Part shown: positions 1 to 9,393 of the stretch, piece by piece
Position numbering within the stretch: the stretch's first letter is position 1
How the letters are laid out: each line of letters starts with the position of its first letter
Assembly (NCBI RefSeq): GCF_000621485.1
Contig: NZ_JHYF01000001.1
Location: 62,001-126,000, forward strand
DNA from: Alkaliphilus transvaalensis ATCC 700919
Lineage (GTDB): Bacteria; Bacillota; Clostridia; Peptostreptococcales; Natronincolaceae
Length of the DNA: 64,000 bases
Direction of reading: 5' to 3'
Translations under genes and position numbers: made by a program
The notes under the pieces: model-generated
What the model saw: the letters and a program-made list of their open reading frames with translations, nothing else
Databases searched by the model: none
Told to the model about the DNA's origin: nothing

Positions 1-72
1 AATAATGGCTTTTTTTACAGGGTATTTTATGGTATAATTTTTAAGAAATTATATCGGAAAGGGGACTAACAC

Positions 73-213
73 ATGAAGCACATTAAAACACTTAGTGGAG
101 CAACATTAGCCAACAGTGCTGCAAAGGGCGGATGTGGCGAATGCCAAACATCTTGTCAATCTGCATGTAAAACATCCTGTACTGTAGCAAATCAAGAATG
201 TGAAAACAAATAA
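73..213 (+). CDS. scfA: SCIFF ribosomal peptide precursor (six cysteines in forty-five)
   Basis: A 46-residue peptide with six cysteines at positions 21, 24, 28, 32, 36 and 43, behind a conserved-looking leader (MKHIKTLSG). This is the SCIFF pattern found across Clostridia. Members of the family are substrates of a radical SAM maturase that forms Cys-to-Thr thioether crosslinks, and suitable Thr residues lie between the cysteines here (26, 34, 37). A GGAAAGGGG SD precedes the ATG. The maturase gene follows after one terminator, which supports the identification. The biological role of the mature peptide in the family is not settled. The gene is short enough to be missed by common length cut-offs. 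Confidence 0.93.
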   Translation: MKHIKTLSGATLANSAAKGGCGECQTSCQSACKTSCTVANQECENK

Positions 214-239
214 ATTTTAAAAAGATACATAGAGAAGGG

Positions 240-266
240 CAGCAGTGTGTTTCACTGCTGTTTTTT
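240..266 (+). terminator. Intrinsic terminator between scfA and scfB
   Basis: A perfect 8-bp stem (CAGCAGTG/CACTGCTG, 240-247 and 253-260) with a 5-nt loop is followed by six T. It lies between the peptide gene and its maturase, so partial read-through would give much more peptide mRNA than enzyme mRNA. Confidence 0.85.
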
Positions 267-337
267 CTTGATTGTTTCATAAAAATTATATAAAATGGTA
301 GTGGTGGAGCATTTTATGGAAGGAGTACAAACGTAGC

Positions 338-1696
338 ATGATACATAAATTTAATCAAGGAAACAAAAATATTGTAATAGATGTCAATAGCGGTGCAGTT
401 CATGTAGTAGACCCATTAGTTTATCGTATTTTAGATTTTTATCCAGAGAAGAATAATGAAGAAATCGTGGCATTACTAACAGGAGATTTTAAAGAAGAAG
501 ACATCAAAGAGGCATTATCAGAAATTAAAGCTTTAGAAGAAGGAGGTCTTCTATTTACTGAAGAAAGATATTTAGACCATCCTAGTTTTAAAAATAAGAA
601 GCCTGTTGTTAAGGCCCTATGCCTACATATTGCCCACGATTGCAATATAAGATGTAAATATTGCTTTGCATCTCAAGGAGATTTCAAAGGACAAAGATCC
701 TTTATGAGTTTTGAAGTAGGTAAAAAGGCTATTGATTTTCTATTAGAAAACTCCGGAAAACGAAGAAATTTAGAAGTAGATTTCTTTGGTGGCGAACCTC
801 TAATGAATTTTGATGTTGTGAAGGAAATCGTTGCGTATGGAAGGGAGAGAGAAAAGGAATTTAATAAAGAGATTCGTTTTACAATGACCACCAATGGTGT
901 ATTATTGAATGATGAAAATATGAAATTTATCAATGATGAAATGCATAATGTAGTCCTCAGTATTGATGGACGAGAAGAGATAAATGATCATATGAGATAC
1001 ACAGTTAATGGACAAGGTACCTATGATGTGATTGTACCAAAACTATTAAAGATGGCAGAAATGAGGGGTCACAAAAACTATTATGTTCGTGGAACCTTTA
1101 CTAAATATAACTTAGACTTTTCAAATGATGTGCTTCATCTTGCAGACTTAGGCTTTAAAAATGTTTCGGTTGAGCCAGTTGTTGCAGCACCAGAGCACGA
1201 TTATGCCATTAGAGAAGAAGATTTACCAACTGTATTTGACCACTATGAAGCCTTAGCAGAGGAATACGTGAAAAGAACGAAGGAAGGAAATCCATTTTTA
1301 TTCTTCCATTTTATGATTGATCTTCAACAGGGGCCTTGTGTAATCAAACGTATTGTTGGTTGCGGAGCAGGGGCAGAGTATTTAGCAGTAACACCAGAGG
1401 GCGAACTATATCCATGCCACCAATTTGTTGGTAACCCAGACTTCATGATTGGAAATGTGATGGATCAATCATTAAATAAAGCAATGTACTATACCTTTGC
1501 TGATGCCCACGTATACAATAAGGATAAATGTAGTCAATGTTGGGCAAAGTTCTACTGTAGTGGTGGATGTCATGCCAACGCTTATCATTTCAATAACGAT
1601 ATTAACATTCCATATGATATTGGATGTGAGATGGAAAAGAAAAGAATCGAATCTGCCTTAATGATCCAGGCAAAATTAGCAGAGGAGGAAGAATAA
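338..1696 (+). CDS. scfB: SCIFF maturase, radical SAM/SPASM thioether synthase
   Basis: A 452-residue radical SAM protein. The CX3CX2C cluster is at Cys102, Cys106 and Cys109 (CNIRCKYC). The N-terminal ~90 residues look like a peptide-recognition (RRE-like) domain. The C-terminal third (from about residue 345) carries the SPASM/twitch cysteines in CGAGAEYL, YPCH, CSQCWAKFYCSGGC and GCEMEK, which hold auxiliary Fe-S clusters. In this family the enzyme crosslinks the SCIFF peptide encoded just upstream at 73. The SD is GGAAGGAG. The stop codon overlaps the next ATG by one base, so it is translationally coupled to the carbonic anhydrase gene. Function is assigned from family and neighbour together. 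Confidence 0.93.
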   Translation: MIHKFNQGNKNIVIDVNSGAVHVVDPLVYRILDFYPEKNNEEIVALLTGDFKEEDIKEALSEIKALEEGGLLFTEERYLDHPSFKNKKPVVKALCLHIAHDCNIRCKYCFASQGDFKGQRSFMSFEVGKKAIDFLLENSGKRRNLEVDFFGGEPLMNFDVVKEIVAYGREREKEFNKEIRFTMTTNGVLLNDENMKFINDEMHNVVLSIDGREEINDHMRYTVNGQGTYDVIVPKLLKMAEMRGHKNYYVRGTFTKYNLDFSNDVLHLADLGFKNVSVEPVVAAPEHDYAIREEDLPTVFDHYEALAEEYVKRTKEGNPFLFFHFMIDLQQGPCVIKRIVGCGAGAEYLAVTPEGELYPCHQFVGNPDFMIGNVMDQSLNKAMYYTFADAHVYNKDKCSQCWAKFYCSGGCHANAYHFNNDINIPYDIGCEMEKKRIESALMIQAKLAEEEE

Positions 1697-2199
1697 TGTT
1701 GAAGAAGCTTAAGAATAAAAAGCCTGTAGTTGATGAAAGTTGTTTTATTGCAGAAACAGCTGACTTAATTGGTGAAATTTCCATCGGTGCTAATTCTAGT
1801 ATTTGGTATAAGGCTGTTCTTAGGGGCGATGTAAACAGCATTACAATTGGGGAAAATACCAATATCCAAGATAATACAGTAATTCATGTATCAGATGTTG
1901 ATCCAACCATAATTGGAAACAATGTAACTGTAGGTCATAGTTGCATCATTCATGGGACTAAAATAGGTAACAATGCCTTAATTGGAATGGGAGCAATTGT
2001 TCTTGATGGAGCAGAAATTGGAGAAAACACCATTATTGGAGCAGGAAGTCTTGTTCCTCAAGGTAAAAAAATACCTTCAGGAGTTCTTGCTTTAGGGTCA
2101 CCAGCAAAAGTTATAAGAGATTTAACTGATGAAGAAATAGAGAAATTAAAAATTTCAGCTGAACACTATGTAGAAATGGGTAGAGACCATAAAGAATAG
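1696..2199 (+). CDS. Gamma-carbonic anhydrase family hexapeptide-repeat protein
   Basis: A 167-residue left-handed beta-helix protein with regular hexapeptide repeats (IGENTNIQDN, IGNNVTVGHS, IGNNALIGMG). The metal-ligand histidines typical of gamma-class carbonic anhydrases are visible in VIHVSD and VGHSCIIHG. The family is trimeric and cytosolic and binds zinc or iron between subunits; many members have low or untested carbonic anhydrase activity. The C-terminal helix (EEIEKLKISAEHYVEMG) is normal for the family. Its start codon overlaps the scfB stop by one base, so the two are co-translated, but no functional link to SCIFF maturation can be read from the sequence. Confidence 0.88.
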   Translation: MLKKLKNKKPVVDESCFIAETADLIGEISIGANSSIWYKAVLRGDVNSITIGENTNIQDNTVIHVSDVDPTIIGNNVTVGHSCIIHGTKIGNNALIGMGAIVLDGAEIGENTIIGAGSLVPQGKKIPSGVLALGSPAKVIRDLTDEEIEKLKISAEHYVEMGRDHKE

Positions 2200-2239
2200 T
2201 CACTGGTAAAGGTGGATTTTAATGGAGTATTTACTTTTG

Positions 2240-2268
2240 TTGACTGTTTAGTGTGAAAGATATATAAT
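2240..2268 (+). promoter_or_regulatory. Sigma-A type promoter for secDF
   Basis: TTGACT (2240-2245), 17 bp, TATAAT (2263-2268), ending 36 bp before the secD start. Confidence 0.7.
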
Positions 2269-2304
2269 TAAATTTATGATATTAGGTGAGGGGGAATACA
2301 AAAG

Positions 2305-3561
2305 ATGAAGATGAAAAATGCCATTATATTATTGTTAGTACTGGCGATTGTTGGTTTATCAGCATTTACTGCTTTTAATGGCTTACAATTAGGAGACAGA
2401 GAAATTCGTCCTATAAGTCAATCGGTTAAGCAAGGATTAGATTTACAAGGTGGGGTTTTCGTAGTCTATGAAGCCGATACAAATGCTACAGGAGACGAAT
2501 TAGACTCAATTATGCTTCAAACAATTGAAGTTTTTAGACGTAGGGTAGATGCATTTGGTTTAACAGAGCCTACCATTGTAAGAGAAGGGGACAAGCGTAT
2601 TAGAGTAGAGTTACCAGGGGTACAAGATGCTCAACAGGCAATCGACCAAATTGGTAGAACTGCTCAGCTTAGATTTGTGGCAGGTGATAATGAAGAGGTT
2701 GTTCTTACTGGAACTAACATTAGAAGAGCAGAAGCTGCTATGGTAGAGGGACAATATGTAGTTAATTTAGAATTTGACACAGAGGGAGCTAGAATTTTTG
2801 CTGACGTAACAGGACGTTTAGCAGAAAACCCTTATGGTTCAGAAGAAAACAGATTGTTAATTACTTTAGATAATGAAACCATTTCAGCACCAGCAGTTAG
2901 AGAAAGAATTACAGGAGGAAAACCGCATATTGAAGGTGGTTTCACAAGAGATAGTGCTGTTCAACTTGCCGCTTTAATTAGAGCCGGTGGACTACCTGTA
3001 GATTTAAATGAAGTAAGAAGTTCAACTGTTACAGCGACACTTGGAGTAAATGCATTAAACAGAAGTGTTCAAGCAGCCCAAATTGGACTTATCATTGTAT
3101 TCTTATTTATGTTATTCTACTATAGAATTCCTGGGTTAGTTGCTAATATTGCATTAACCATTTATATTTTAATTGTTTTAGGTATTTTTGTTGCCTTTAA
3201 TGCAACGTTGACCTTACCAGGTATTGCAGCATTAATTTTATCAGTAGGTATGGCAGTAGATGCCAATGTAATTATCTTCGAAAGATTAAAAGAAGAAATT
3301 AGAGCTGGTAAGTCTGTAAGAGCCGGGATTGACGCTGGTTTTAAAAGAGCCTTTAGAACAATTCTTGATTCAAATATTACTACCCTTATAGCAGGTATTG
3401 TATTATATCAATTTGGTGTAGGTCAAATAAAAGGATTTGCTCTAATGCTAATCATTGGTATTTTAGCAAGTATGTTTACTGCTGTTGTTGTAACTAGATT
3501 CCTTTTAAAATTATTTATAGGAATGGACCTTACAAAGAATAGTAAATTATTTGGAGCATAA
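2305..3561 (+). CDS. secD: Protein translocase subunit SecD
   Basis: A 418-residue inner-membrane protein, short for SecD but normal for Firmicutes that encode SecD and SecF separately. There is an N-terminal membrane helix (residues ~5-25), then the P1 region beginning with the family motif KQGLDLQGG. A long extracytoplasmic domain follows, then five C-terminal membrane helices containing the RND-type motif VGMAVDANVIIFERLKEE. With SecF it forms a proton- or ion-driven motor that pulls secreted proteins off the SecYEG channel. The start follows GGTGAGGGGG. It is in an operon with secF, whose SD overlaps its stop region. Confidence 0.97.
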   Translation: MKMKNAIILLLVLAIVGLSAFTAFNGLQLGDREIRPISQSVKQGLDLQGGVFVVYEADTNATGDELDSIMLQTIEVFRRRVDAFGLTEPTIVREGDKRIRVELPGVQDAQQAIDQIGRTAQLRFVAGDNEEVVLTGTNIRRAEAAMVEGQYVVNLEFDTEGARIFADVTGRLAENPYGSEENRLLITLDNETISAPAVRERITGGKPHIEGGFTRDSAVQLAALIRAGGLPVDLNEVRSSTVTATLGVNALNRSVQAAQIGLIIVFLFMLFYYRIPGLVANIALTIYILIVLGIFVAFNATLTLPGIAALILSVGMAVDANVIIFERLKEEIRAGKSVRAGIDAGFKRAFRTILDSNITTLIAGIVLYQFGVGQIKGFALMLIIGILASMFTAVVVTRFLLKLFIGMDLTKNSKLFGA

Positions 3562-3574
3562 GGGGGGGAACAAG

Positions 3575-4471
3575 ATGAAAATAATTGAAAATAGAAAAAT
3601 TTGGTTTTCGATTTCTGCTTTAATAATAGCTTTAGGATTAATTTTAGGCCTAGTAAGAGGCTTTAATATGGGGATTGACTTTACTGGTGGTACAATGATG
3701 GAAATTCAACTACACCAAGAGGTTAATGTAGAAGAAGTCCGTGAAATTACCAACCAATTTGATTCAAATGCAAACATTGCTTTTATTGGTCCAGATAGAA
3801 CTATCGTTCAAATAAGAACGATTGAAAGTTATAATAACCAAGAGAGATTAGAAATATTTGAGAAGTTTAACGAAAAATATGATCTTAATGTTCGAGAAGA
3901 TTTATTGTTTGCAGACCAATTTAGTGCATCTGTAGGTAGAGAAATTCAGAGAAGTGCATTACTAGCTATGATTATTTCTGCTTTAGGGATGCTAGCCTAT
4001 ATTACCTTCAGATTTGAATTAAGATTTGGTTTAGCGGCAATTACTGCCTTAATTCATGATATTCTAATTGTTGTGGCTGTTTATTCAATTCTTAGAATAC
4101 CAATTAACAGTCCTTTTGTAGCTGCCATCTTAACGATTCTAGGTTACTCGATTAATGATACCATTGTAGTATTTGATAGAATAAGAGAAAACTTAAGATT
4201 CTTGAAGAAAAACAACTATGAAGAATTAGCAAACAACAGTATTTCTCAAACAGTTACTCGTTCAATTAATACATCTCTAACAACTTTAATTACAATTGTT
4301 GCTTTATATGTTCTTGGAGTAGAACAAATTAGAGAGTTTGCATTACCATTAATTGCAGGGGTATTAAGTGGAACCTATTCATCTATCTTTATTGCAAGTC
4401 CAGTTTGGGTAATGTTAAAGGAAAGACAAAAATCAAAACCATCTACTCAACCAAATCCAGAAATAAAATAA
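3575..4471 (+). CDS. secF: Protein translocase subunit SecF
   Basis: A 298-residue membrane partner of SecD. It begins with a membrane helix, followed by the SecF signature FNMGIDFTGGT, an extracytoplasmic loop and five helices with ILGYSINDTIVVFDRIREN. An in-frame TTG eight codons upstream would lengthen the protein and overlap secD. The ATG used here is preceded by AAGGGGGGGAACAAG at ideal spacing, so the shorter form is chosen. The C-terminus is short and basic (KERQKSKPSTQPNPEIK). A strong terminator follows. Confidence 0.97.
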   Translation: MKIIENRKIWFSISALIIALGLILGLVRGFNMGIDFTGGTMMEIQLHQEVNVEEVREITNQFDSNANIAFIGPDRTIVQIRTIESYNNQERLEIFEKFNEKYDLNVREDLLFADQFSASVGREIQRSALLAMIISALGMLAYITFRFELRFGLAAITALIHDILIVVAVYSILRIPINSPFVAAILTILGYSINDTIVVFDRIRENLRFLKKNNYEELANNSISQTVTRSINTSLTTLITIVALYVLGVEQIREFALPLIAGVLSGTYSSIFIASPVWVMLKERQKSKPSTQPNPEIK

Positions 4472-4488
4472 TGAAATATAAAGCAGAA

Positions 4489-4530
4489 AATGGTAATAAT
4501 ACAGATGAATGTATATTACCATTTTTTTTT
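4489..4530 (+). terminator. Terminator of the secDF operon
   Basis: A 10-bp stem AATGGTAATA/TATTACCATT (4489-4498 and 4514-4523) is followed by a T run to 4530. Confidence 0.85.
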
Positions 4531-4711
4531 ATAACGAATAGTAAAGTTCGACTTTAATTATTATTAAATAAGAGAACTTTACGTAATGAGTTTCAAGATA
4601 AGCAGATAACCAATTTAATGGATTAAATTGTGTAAGTCGCTTAGTTTTTCACCTAAAGTCATCTTATAAATTTCCGAAGGAAGACTTTGTTCTTATAAAT
4701 GATTTTTTAAA

Positions 4712-4747
4712 GTTATTGAAGTTATTAAAGTTATTGAGGTTATAAAG
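4712..4747 (+). repeat. Short 9-bp tandem repeat in the secF-ubiB spacer
   Basis: Four degenerate copies of a 9-mer (GTTATTGAA, GTTATTAAA, GTTATTGAG, GTTATAAAG) lie in a 450-bp AT-rich spacer (4531-4980). The same spacer has an inverted repeat GTAAAGTTC (4541-4549) / GAACTTTAC (4574-4582). No open frame, known RNA or clear promoter was recognised in the spacer. Confidence 0.6.
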
Positions 4748-4980
4748 TTGTAGAAAAGTAACTTTGAGTAAATGACTTCAACATGATAGAGAAGTTGAAC
4801 TAAATATATCAATCCAAAAGACTTTACTGGTGAAATTTATAATGATTTAACAGTGAATTACATAAAAGGGCTAGTTAATAGTCGTCTTCTGTAAAATGAC
4901 TGGTTTAATAGGGTGCATTGTGGTATAAAGAAATTAATAAGCAAAAGATAAGTTTAGTTTTAGGGGTTGGGGGTGAGGTT

Positions 4981-6654
4981 TTGGTAAGAATCAGTTCAAG
5001 ATATAAAAATTTAAAAAGATATAAAAAAATAGGAGAAGTCACCGTAAAGTATGGTTTTGACATTGTAGCTGAAAAACTTTGTGAAAAGGGACTAATACCT
5101 AAATTCATTTTATCAATGAAGAAAACAGATCGTAATCTAAGTGAAGGCGAGCGATTTCGTTATGCTTTAGAAGAACTAGGACCTACCTTTATTAAGTTAG
5201 GACAAATACTTAGTACTAGAAGAGACCTCCTTGGGGAAGAAGTAGCAAATGAACTGGCAAAATTACAGGATAATATTGTCCCTTTTCCTTTAGAAATGGC
5301 AAGGGAAGTTTTTGAAAAGGAAATGAAAATGACAATTGAAGATGCCTTCGATAGCTTTAGCATAAAGCCAATGGCATCGGCTTCCATTGGACAAGTTTAT
5401 GAGGCTAGACTTAAAACTGGTGAAAATGTTGTCGTTAAAATACAACGTCCTAATATCAGTGCGATTATTGAACGGGACTTAGATATTTTATTTAATTTAG
5501 CCAAGCTATTAGATGAACATATGGATCAAGACAAGCCAGTAAAGCTTAAAGAGATGGTGGAGGAATTTTATTATTCCATTAAAAGAGAGATGGACTATAC
5601 TAATGAAGCTAGGAACGCTGAACGTTTTAGTGAAAACTTCAAAGATGATAAGCAGATTGTTGTGCCAAAGGTCTATTGGAATTATTCTACTAAAAGAGTA
5701 TTAACTCTAGAACGGATCTATGGGGTTAAAATTATGGATACCAAAACCTTAAAGAATAAAGGATGGGATCTAATAAAAATAGCCAATATTGGTGCAGAAG
5801 CCTTTATGAAACAGGTTTTTATTCACGGCTTTTTCCATGGAGATCCCCACCCTGGCAATATCTTTGCAATTAATGAAAACCAAATCGCCTTCATAGACTT
5901 TGGTGTTGTAGGATATCTAGACAAAAGCAGTATGAGAATGCTTACAAATATCTTTACATCAGGGGCAAGGAAAGATGTTGAAGGATTGGTAAATACATTA
6001 ATTGAGATGGATGCTATTGCACCAGACACCAATATGAGAAGACTTAAAGAAGATATGGCAATGTTAGTAAATCTCTATTATAATATTCCCCTAAAAAAAT
6101 TAAATTTAGGAGAAGCTATACAAGAACTAGTGGAGATAGCCTTCATCAATAAAATAACCCTGCCACCTCAATTACTTATTCTATTTAAATCGATTGTGAC
6201 CCTAGAGGGAAGTGGAAAATATCTACACCCAGAATTTAGCTTGTCTAGCATTACTAAGGGTTTTATTAAGGAAATTTATCTACATCGACTTCGCCCACAA
6301 CAGGTGTTGGCCGAAATAAGAGACTATACAGAAGAGATTATTTTTGGTATTCGATACTTGCCAAAACAATTACGTAGTTTAATAAAAAGAATTGAAAATA
6401 ATGATATAAAATTAAAAATGGATCACAGTGGTTTCGAAGTACTTCATGAAAGCATTAATCGTTTAACTAATATCATGGCCCTTAGTTTAATTACATCAGC
6501 CCTTATTATCGGTTCCTCCTATATGATCAGGCATGATACAGAACCAAGTCTATATGGAATGTCATTGTTTGGTCTAATCACCTTTATAATTGCTACTGTT
6601 TTAGGGGTAGGGGTTATCATATCAATTTTTATCAATAATTGGTACAAAAAATAA
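4981..6654 (+). CDS. ubiB: UbiB/ABC1/AarF family atypical kinase
   Basis: A protein kinase-like fold of about 557 residues. The family KxGQ motif is in FIKLGQILSTR, the Ala-rich nucleotide loop in ASASIGQVYEA, the lysine in VVVKIQR, and the catalytic/metal motifs in GFFHGDPHPGN and IDFGVVG. The last ~60 residues form two membrane helices, as in UbiB. Members act on polyprenyl-lipid metabolism; in quinone-making bacteria they are needed for ubiquinone synthesis. No quinone genes lie nearby, so the substrate is unknown. The frame is open from 4918, but TTG at 4981 follows GGGGGTGAGG and starts at the conserved SSRYKNLKRY segment, so it is preferred. Confidence 0.85.
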   Translation: MVRISSRYKNLKRYKKIGEVTVKYGFDIVAEKLCEKGLIPKFILSMKKTDRNLSEGERFRYALEELGPTFIKLGQILSTRRDLLGEEVANELAKLQDNIVPFPLEMAREVFEKEMKMTIEDAFDSFSIKPMASASIGQVYEARLKTGENVVVKIQRPNISAIIERDLDILFNLAKLLDEHMDQDKPVKLKEMVEEFYYSIKREMDYTNEARNAERFSENFKDDKQIVVPKVYWNYSTKRVLTLERIYGVKIMDTKTLKNKGWDLIKIANIGAEAFMKQVFIHGFFHGDPHPGNIFAINENQIAFIDFGVVGYLDKSSMRMLTNIFTSGARKDVEGLVNTLIEMDAIAPDTNMRRLKEDMAMLVNLYYNIPLKKLNLGEAIQELVEIAFINKITLPPQLLILFKSIVTLEGSGKYLHPEFSLSSITKGFIKEIYLHRLRPQQVLAEIRDYTEEIIFGIRYLPKQLRSLIKRIENNDIKLKMDHSGFEVLHESINRLTNIMALSLITSALIIGSSYMIRHDTEPSLYGMSLFGLITFIIATVLGVGVIISIFINNWYKK

Positions 6655-6694
6655 AGAGGATTATCTCGATTTTTGTTGAATCTTTTATAGGAAG

Positions 6695-6728
6695 AATATA
6701 GGCGGCCAGTGCTGCCTATATTTTAATT
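6695..6728 (+). terminator. Terminator after ubiB
   Basis: A 9-bp stem AATATAGGC/GCCTATATT (6695-6703 and 6714-6722) is followed by an imperfect T tract. Confidence 0.65.
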
Positions 6729-6790
6729 TGTTTGTTTAAACAAAAGAAATATAGAAGCTATATAGAGGTTGTTTTAAAGGGGGCTTTTTG

Positions 6791-8566
6791 GTGCATAAAT
6801 GGATGTTGAAAAATACTAAAATAGATTATAAACAGATGGCAAAAGAACTACAAGTAACTGAAGTACTGTGTAAGGTGATGGTAAATAGGGGAATTAATAA
6901 TCAAGATGATGCCTACAATTTCCTAAACCCAGATATTAATAAGTTACACAGTCCCTTTCTATTAAAGGGTATGGAAGAAGGGGTGAACCTCCTTAAAGAA
7001 AAAATTAAAAACAATAAGAAAATCAGGATCATCGGAGACTATGATGTTGATGGGGTCATTAGTACATATGTTTTATATACAGCTCTATCCCAGTGTGGTG
7101 CAGAGGTAGATTATGAAATTCCCCATAGAATAGAAGACGGATACGGTATTAATATTAGCATGATTGAGGCAGCCCATGAAGCTGGGGTAGATACCATCAT
7201 AACCTGTGATAATGGAATTGCAGCTATTGATCAGATTCAATATGCAAAGGACTTGGGACTTACGGTAATTGTTACAGATCACCATGAAGTTCCCTTTGTT
7301 GAAGATGAAGAAGGTAAGAGAACCTATATCTGTCCTCCGGCAGATGTAATTATTAATCATAAACAGTTAGATTGCCAATATCCCTTTAAATATCTTTGTG
7401 GAGCTGGTGTTGTATATAAATTGGCTCAGGTACTATTTCAAGAGATGGGTACTGCCCATATGGATAGCCTACTAAAGGATCTATTACAATTTGTTGCTAT
7501 TGCAACAGTATGTGATGTTGTGGATTTAATAGATGAAAATAGGGTCATTGTAAAAAAAGGATTAGAATTAATTAATAATACAAATAATATTGGATTACAG
7601 GCATTAATAAAGGCTGCAGCCCTAGAGGGTAAAAAAATTAGTTGTTATACCCTTGGCTTCGTCATTGGTCCTTGTATCAATGCTTCGGGAAGACTAGATT
7701 ATGCTAAAAAGGGATTAGAATTGTTATTAACAAAGAGCCTAGTAGAAGCCGAAGCTTTAGCGAAAGAGCTTTATCAACTGAATGAAGAAAGAAAAGAAAT
7801 GACGATAGCTGGAGTAGAAGAAATAATAGAGACCATTGAAACTACCAGTGTTACTAAGGACAAAGTTTTTGTAGTTTATAAGTCTGGTATCCACGAAAGT
7901 ATTGCAGGAATTATTGCTGGTCGTATAAAAGACAAATACCATGTGCCCACCATTATCTTAACCGATGCAGAAGAAGGGGTAAAGGGTTCTGCTAGGTCTA
8001 TAGAGGGTTATAACATGTTTGAAGAATTATTGAAATGTAAAGACTTATTAACTAAGTTTGGGGGCCATCCAATGGCAGCTGGACTATCCCTAATGCCCGA
8101 TAGAATAGAAGAAGTGAGGGAAAGATTAAACAAGCTTACAACATTAACAGATGAAGATTTAGTACCTAAAATCTATATAGATGCCCATCTGCCACTAGAG
8201 CGGATTTCATTAGAATTAGCAGAGAGTCTGGAAACCTTAGAACCTTTTGGGAAGGGGAACTCGAAGCCTCTATTTGCAGAAAAAGAGATTAAATTAGCTT
8301 CAGCCCAAATATTAGGGGCAAATAAAAATGTATTGAAGCTTAAACTGATTTCTAGAAGGGGAAGGTTAATAGATGGAATCTTTTTTGGTAATATACCAGA
8401 TTTTGAAAAATTAGTTGTCGATCAGTTTGGACAGCTCCAATTAAATCAGCTATATAATGGCAAAAGTAACAACATCAAGTTAGATTTTATCTATACGATA
8501 GGCATTAATGAATTTAGGGGAAATAAAAGTGTACAAATCGTAATACAACATTATAGGGCAAATTAA
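6791..8566 (+). CDS. recJ: Single-stranded-DNA-specific exonuclease RecJ
   Basis: A 591-residue DHH-family phosphoesterase. The catalytic motifs are GDYDVDGV, TCDNGI, VTDHHE and CDVVDL, with the DHHA1 signature GGHPMAAGLS and a C-terminal OB-type region. It degrades single-stranded DNA 5' to 3' in recombination and repair. The length matches the compact RecJ of Clostridia rather than the ~780-residue Bacillus form. GTG at 6791 is chosen because AAAGGGGG lies 7 bp upstream; a TTG one codon earlier would sit too close to the SD. The gene is followed by a 255-bp AT-rich gap before apt, in which no gene is seen. Confidence 0.95.
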   Translation: MHKWMLKNTKIDYKQMAKELQVTEVLCKVMVNRGINNQDDAYNFLNPDINKLHSPFLLKGMEEGVNLLKEKIKNNKKIRIIGDYDVDGVISTYVLYTALSQCGAEVDYEIPHRIEDGYGINISMIEAAHEAGVDTIITCDNGIAAIDQIQYAKDLGLTVIVTDHHEVPFVEDEEGKRTYICPPADVIINHKQLDCQYPFKYLCGAGVVYKLAQVLFQEMGTAHMDSLLKDLLQFVAIATVCDVVDLIDENRVIVKKGLELINNTNNIGLQALIKAAALEGKKISCYTLGFVIGPCINASGRLDYAKKGLELLLTKSLVEAEALAKELYQLNEERKEMTIAGVEEIIETIETTSVTKDKVFVVYKSGIHESIAGIIAGRIKDKYHVPTIILTDAEEGVKGSARSIEGYNMFEELLKCKDLLTKFGGHPMAAGLSLMPDRIEEVRERLNKLTTLTDEDLVPKIYIDAHLPLERISLELAESLETLEPFGKGNSKPLFAEKEIKLASAQILGANKNVLKLKLISRRGRLIDGIFFGNIPDFEKLVVDQFGQLQLNQLYNGKSNNIKLDFIYTIGINEFRGNKSVQIVIQHYRAN

Positions 8567-8821
8567 TATCACCTATATGGAATGAGGGTGTATATTTATC
8601 CTTAACCAAATATTGATAAAATTGATATTAAAAGATATAATAAAATTATTCTATAAAATTTGTTTTTTCTTAAGCTGTTTTCTAGTATAATTATAATTCT
8701 GGAAGAATTTCAAGATTAAGATTAAAATAGAAAAGAGCTAACTACAATATTAAGCTATTAATGAGACTAAAGGATTTTAATCATAATAAAGAATAGAAAA
8801 AGAAACTGAGGAGGAAGTAAG

Positions 8822-9337
8822 ATGGATTTAAGAAAAGCAATTAGGGAGATACCAGACTTTCCAAAGGAGGGTATCAGCTTTAAAGATATAACACCATTAT
8901 TTAGTGACGCAGAAACCTTTAAATATCTGATTGATGAGTTTACAAGTCAATTAAAGGATTTAAACATTGATGTAGTTGTTGGACCAGAAGCAAGGGGGTT
9001 TTTAGTTGGAACTCCTGTTGCCTACGCTTTAGGAACAAGCTTTGTGCCTGTTAGAAAACCAGGTAAGTTACCAGCAGAGACAATTCGTTATGAATATGAA
9101 CTAGAGTATGGGACAGATGCATTAGAGATACATAAAGATGCCATTAAGCCAGGACAAAGAGTTGCAATTGTTGATGATCTGTTAGCTACTGGAGGTACTG
9201 TTTTAGCAGCAGCTAAATTGATCGAAGAATTAGGTGGAGAAGTGGTGTCATTAAACTTCTTAATCGAATTGGGCTTTTTAAATGGAAGAGATACCTTAAA
9301 GAATTACAAAATTGAATCTTTAGTAAAATACGAGTAA
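8822..9337 (+). CDS. apt: Adenine phosphoribosyltransferase
   Basis: 171 residues. The PRPP-binding loop is [13 protein letters not shown] and the pyrophosphate loop is GPEARGF. The N-terminus ([25 protein letters not shown]) is typical of bacterial Apt. It salvages adenine to AMP with PRPP in the cytosol. The SD is GAGGAGG. It is placed directly before relA, the widespread recJ-apt-relA-dtd order of Firmicutes. Confidence 0.97.
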   Translation: MDLRKAIREIPDFPKEGISFKDITPLFSDAETFKYLIDEFTSQLKDLNIDVVVGPEARGFLVGTPVAYALGTSFVPVRKPGKLPAETIRYEYELEYGTDALEIHKDAIKPGQRVAIVDDLLATGGTVLAAAKLIEELGGEVVSLNFLIELGFLNGRDTLKNYKIESLVKYE

Positions 9338-9393
9338 ATGATAAGTGATGTCATGGATGTAGGGATGTCTATGCTGCGAGAGGGTGATTAAAC

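Noticed and set aside
92-280. Minus-strand open frame over the SCIFF gene
   Set aside because: Antisense shadow of scfA; runs through the terminator and has no SD.
3551-3574. Upstream TTG start for secF
   Set aside because: It overlaps secD and ignores the strong SD in front of ATG 3575.
9338-9391. 17-codon frame directly after apt, possible leader peptide for relA
   Set aside because: No SD, no run of regulatory codons and no attenuator hairpin before relA.
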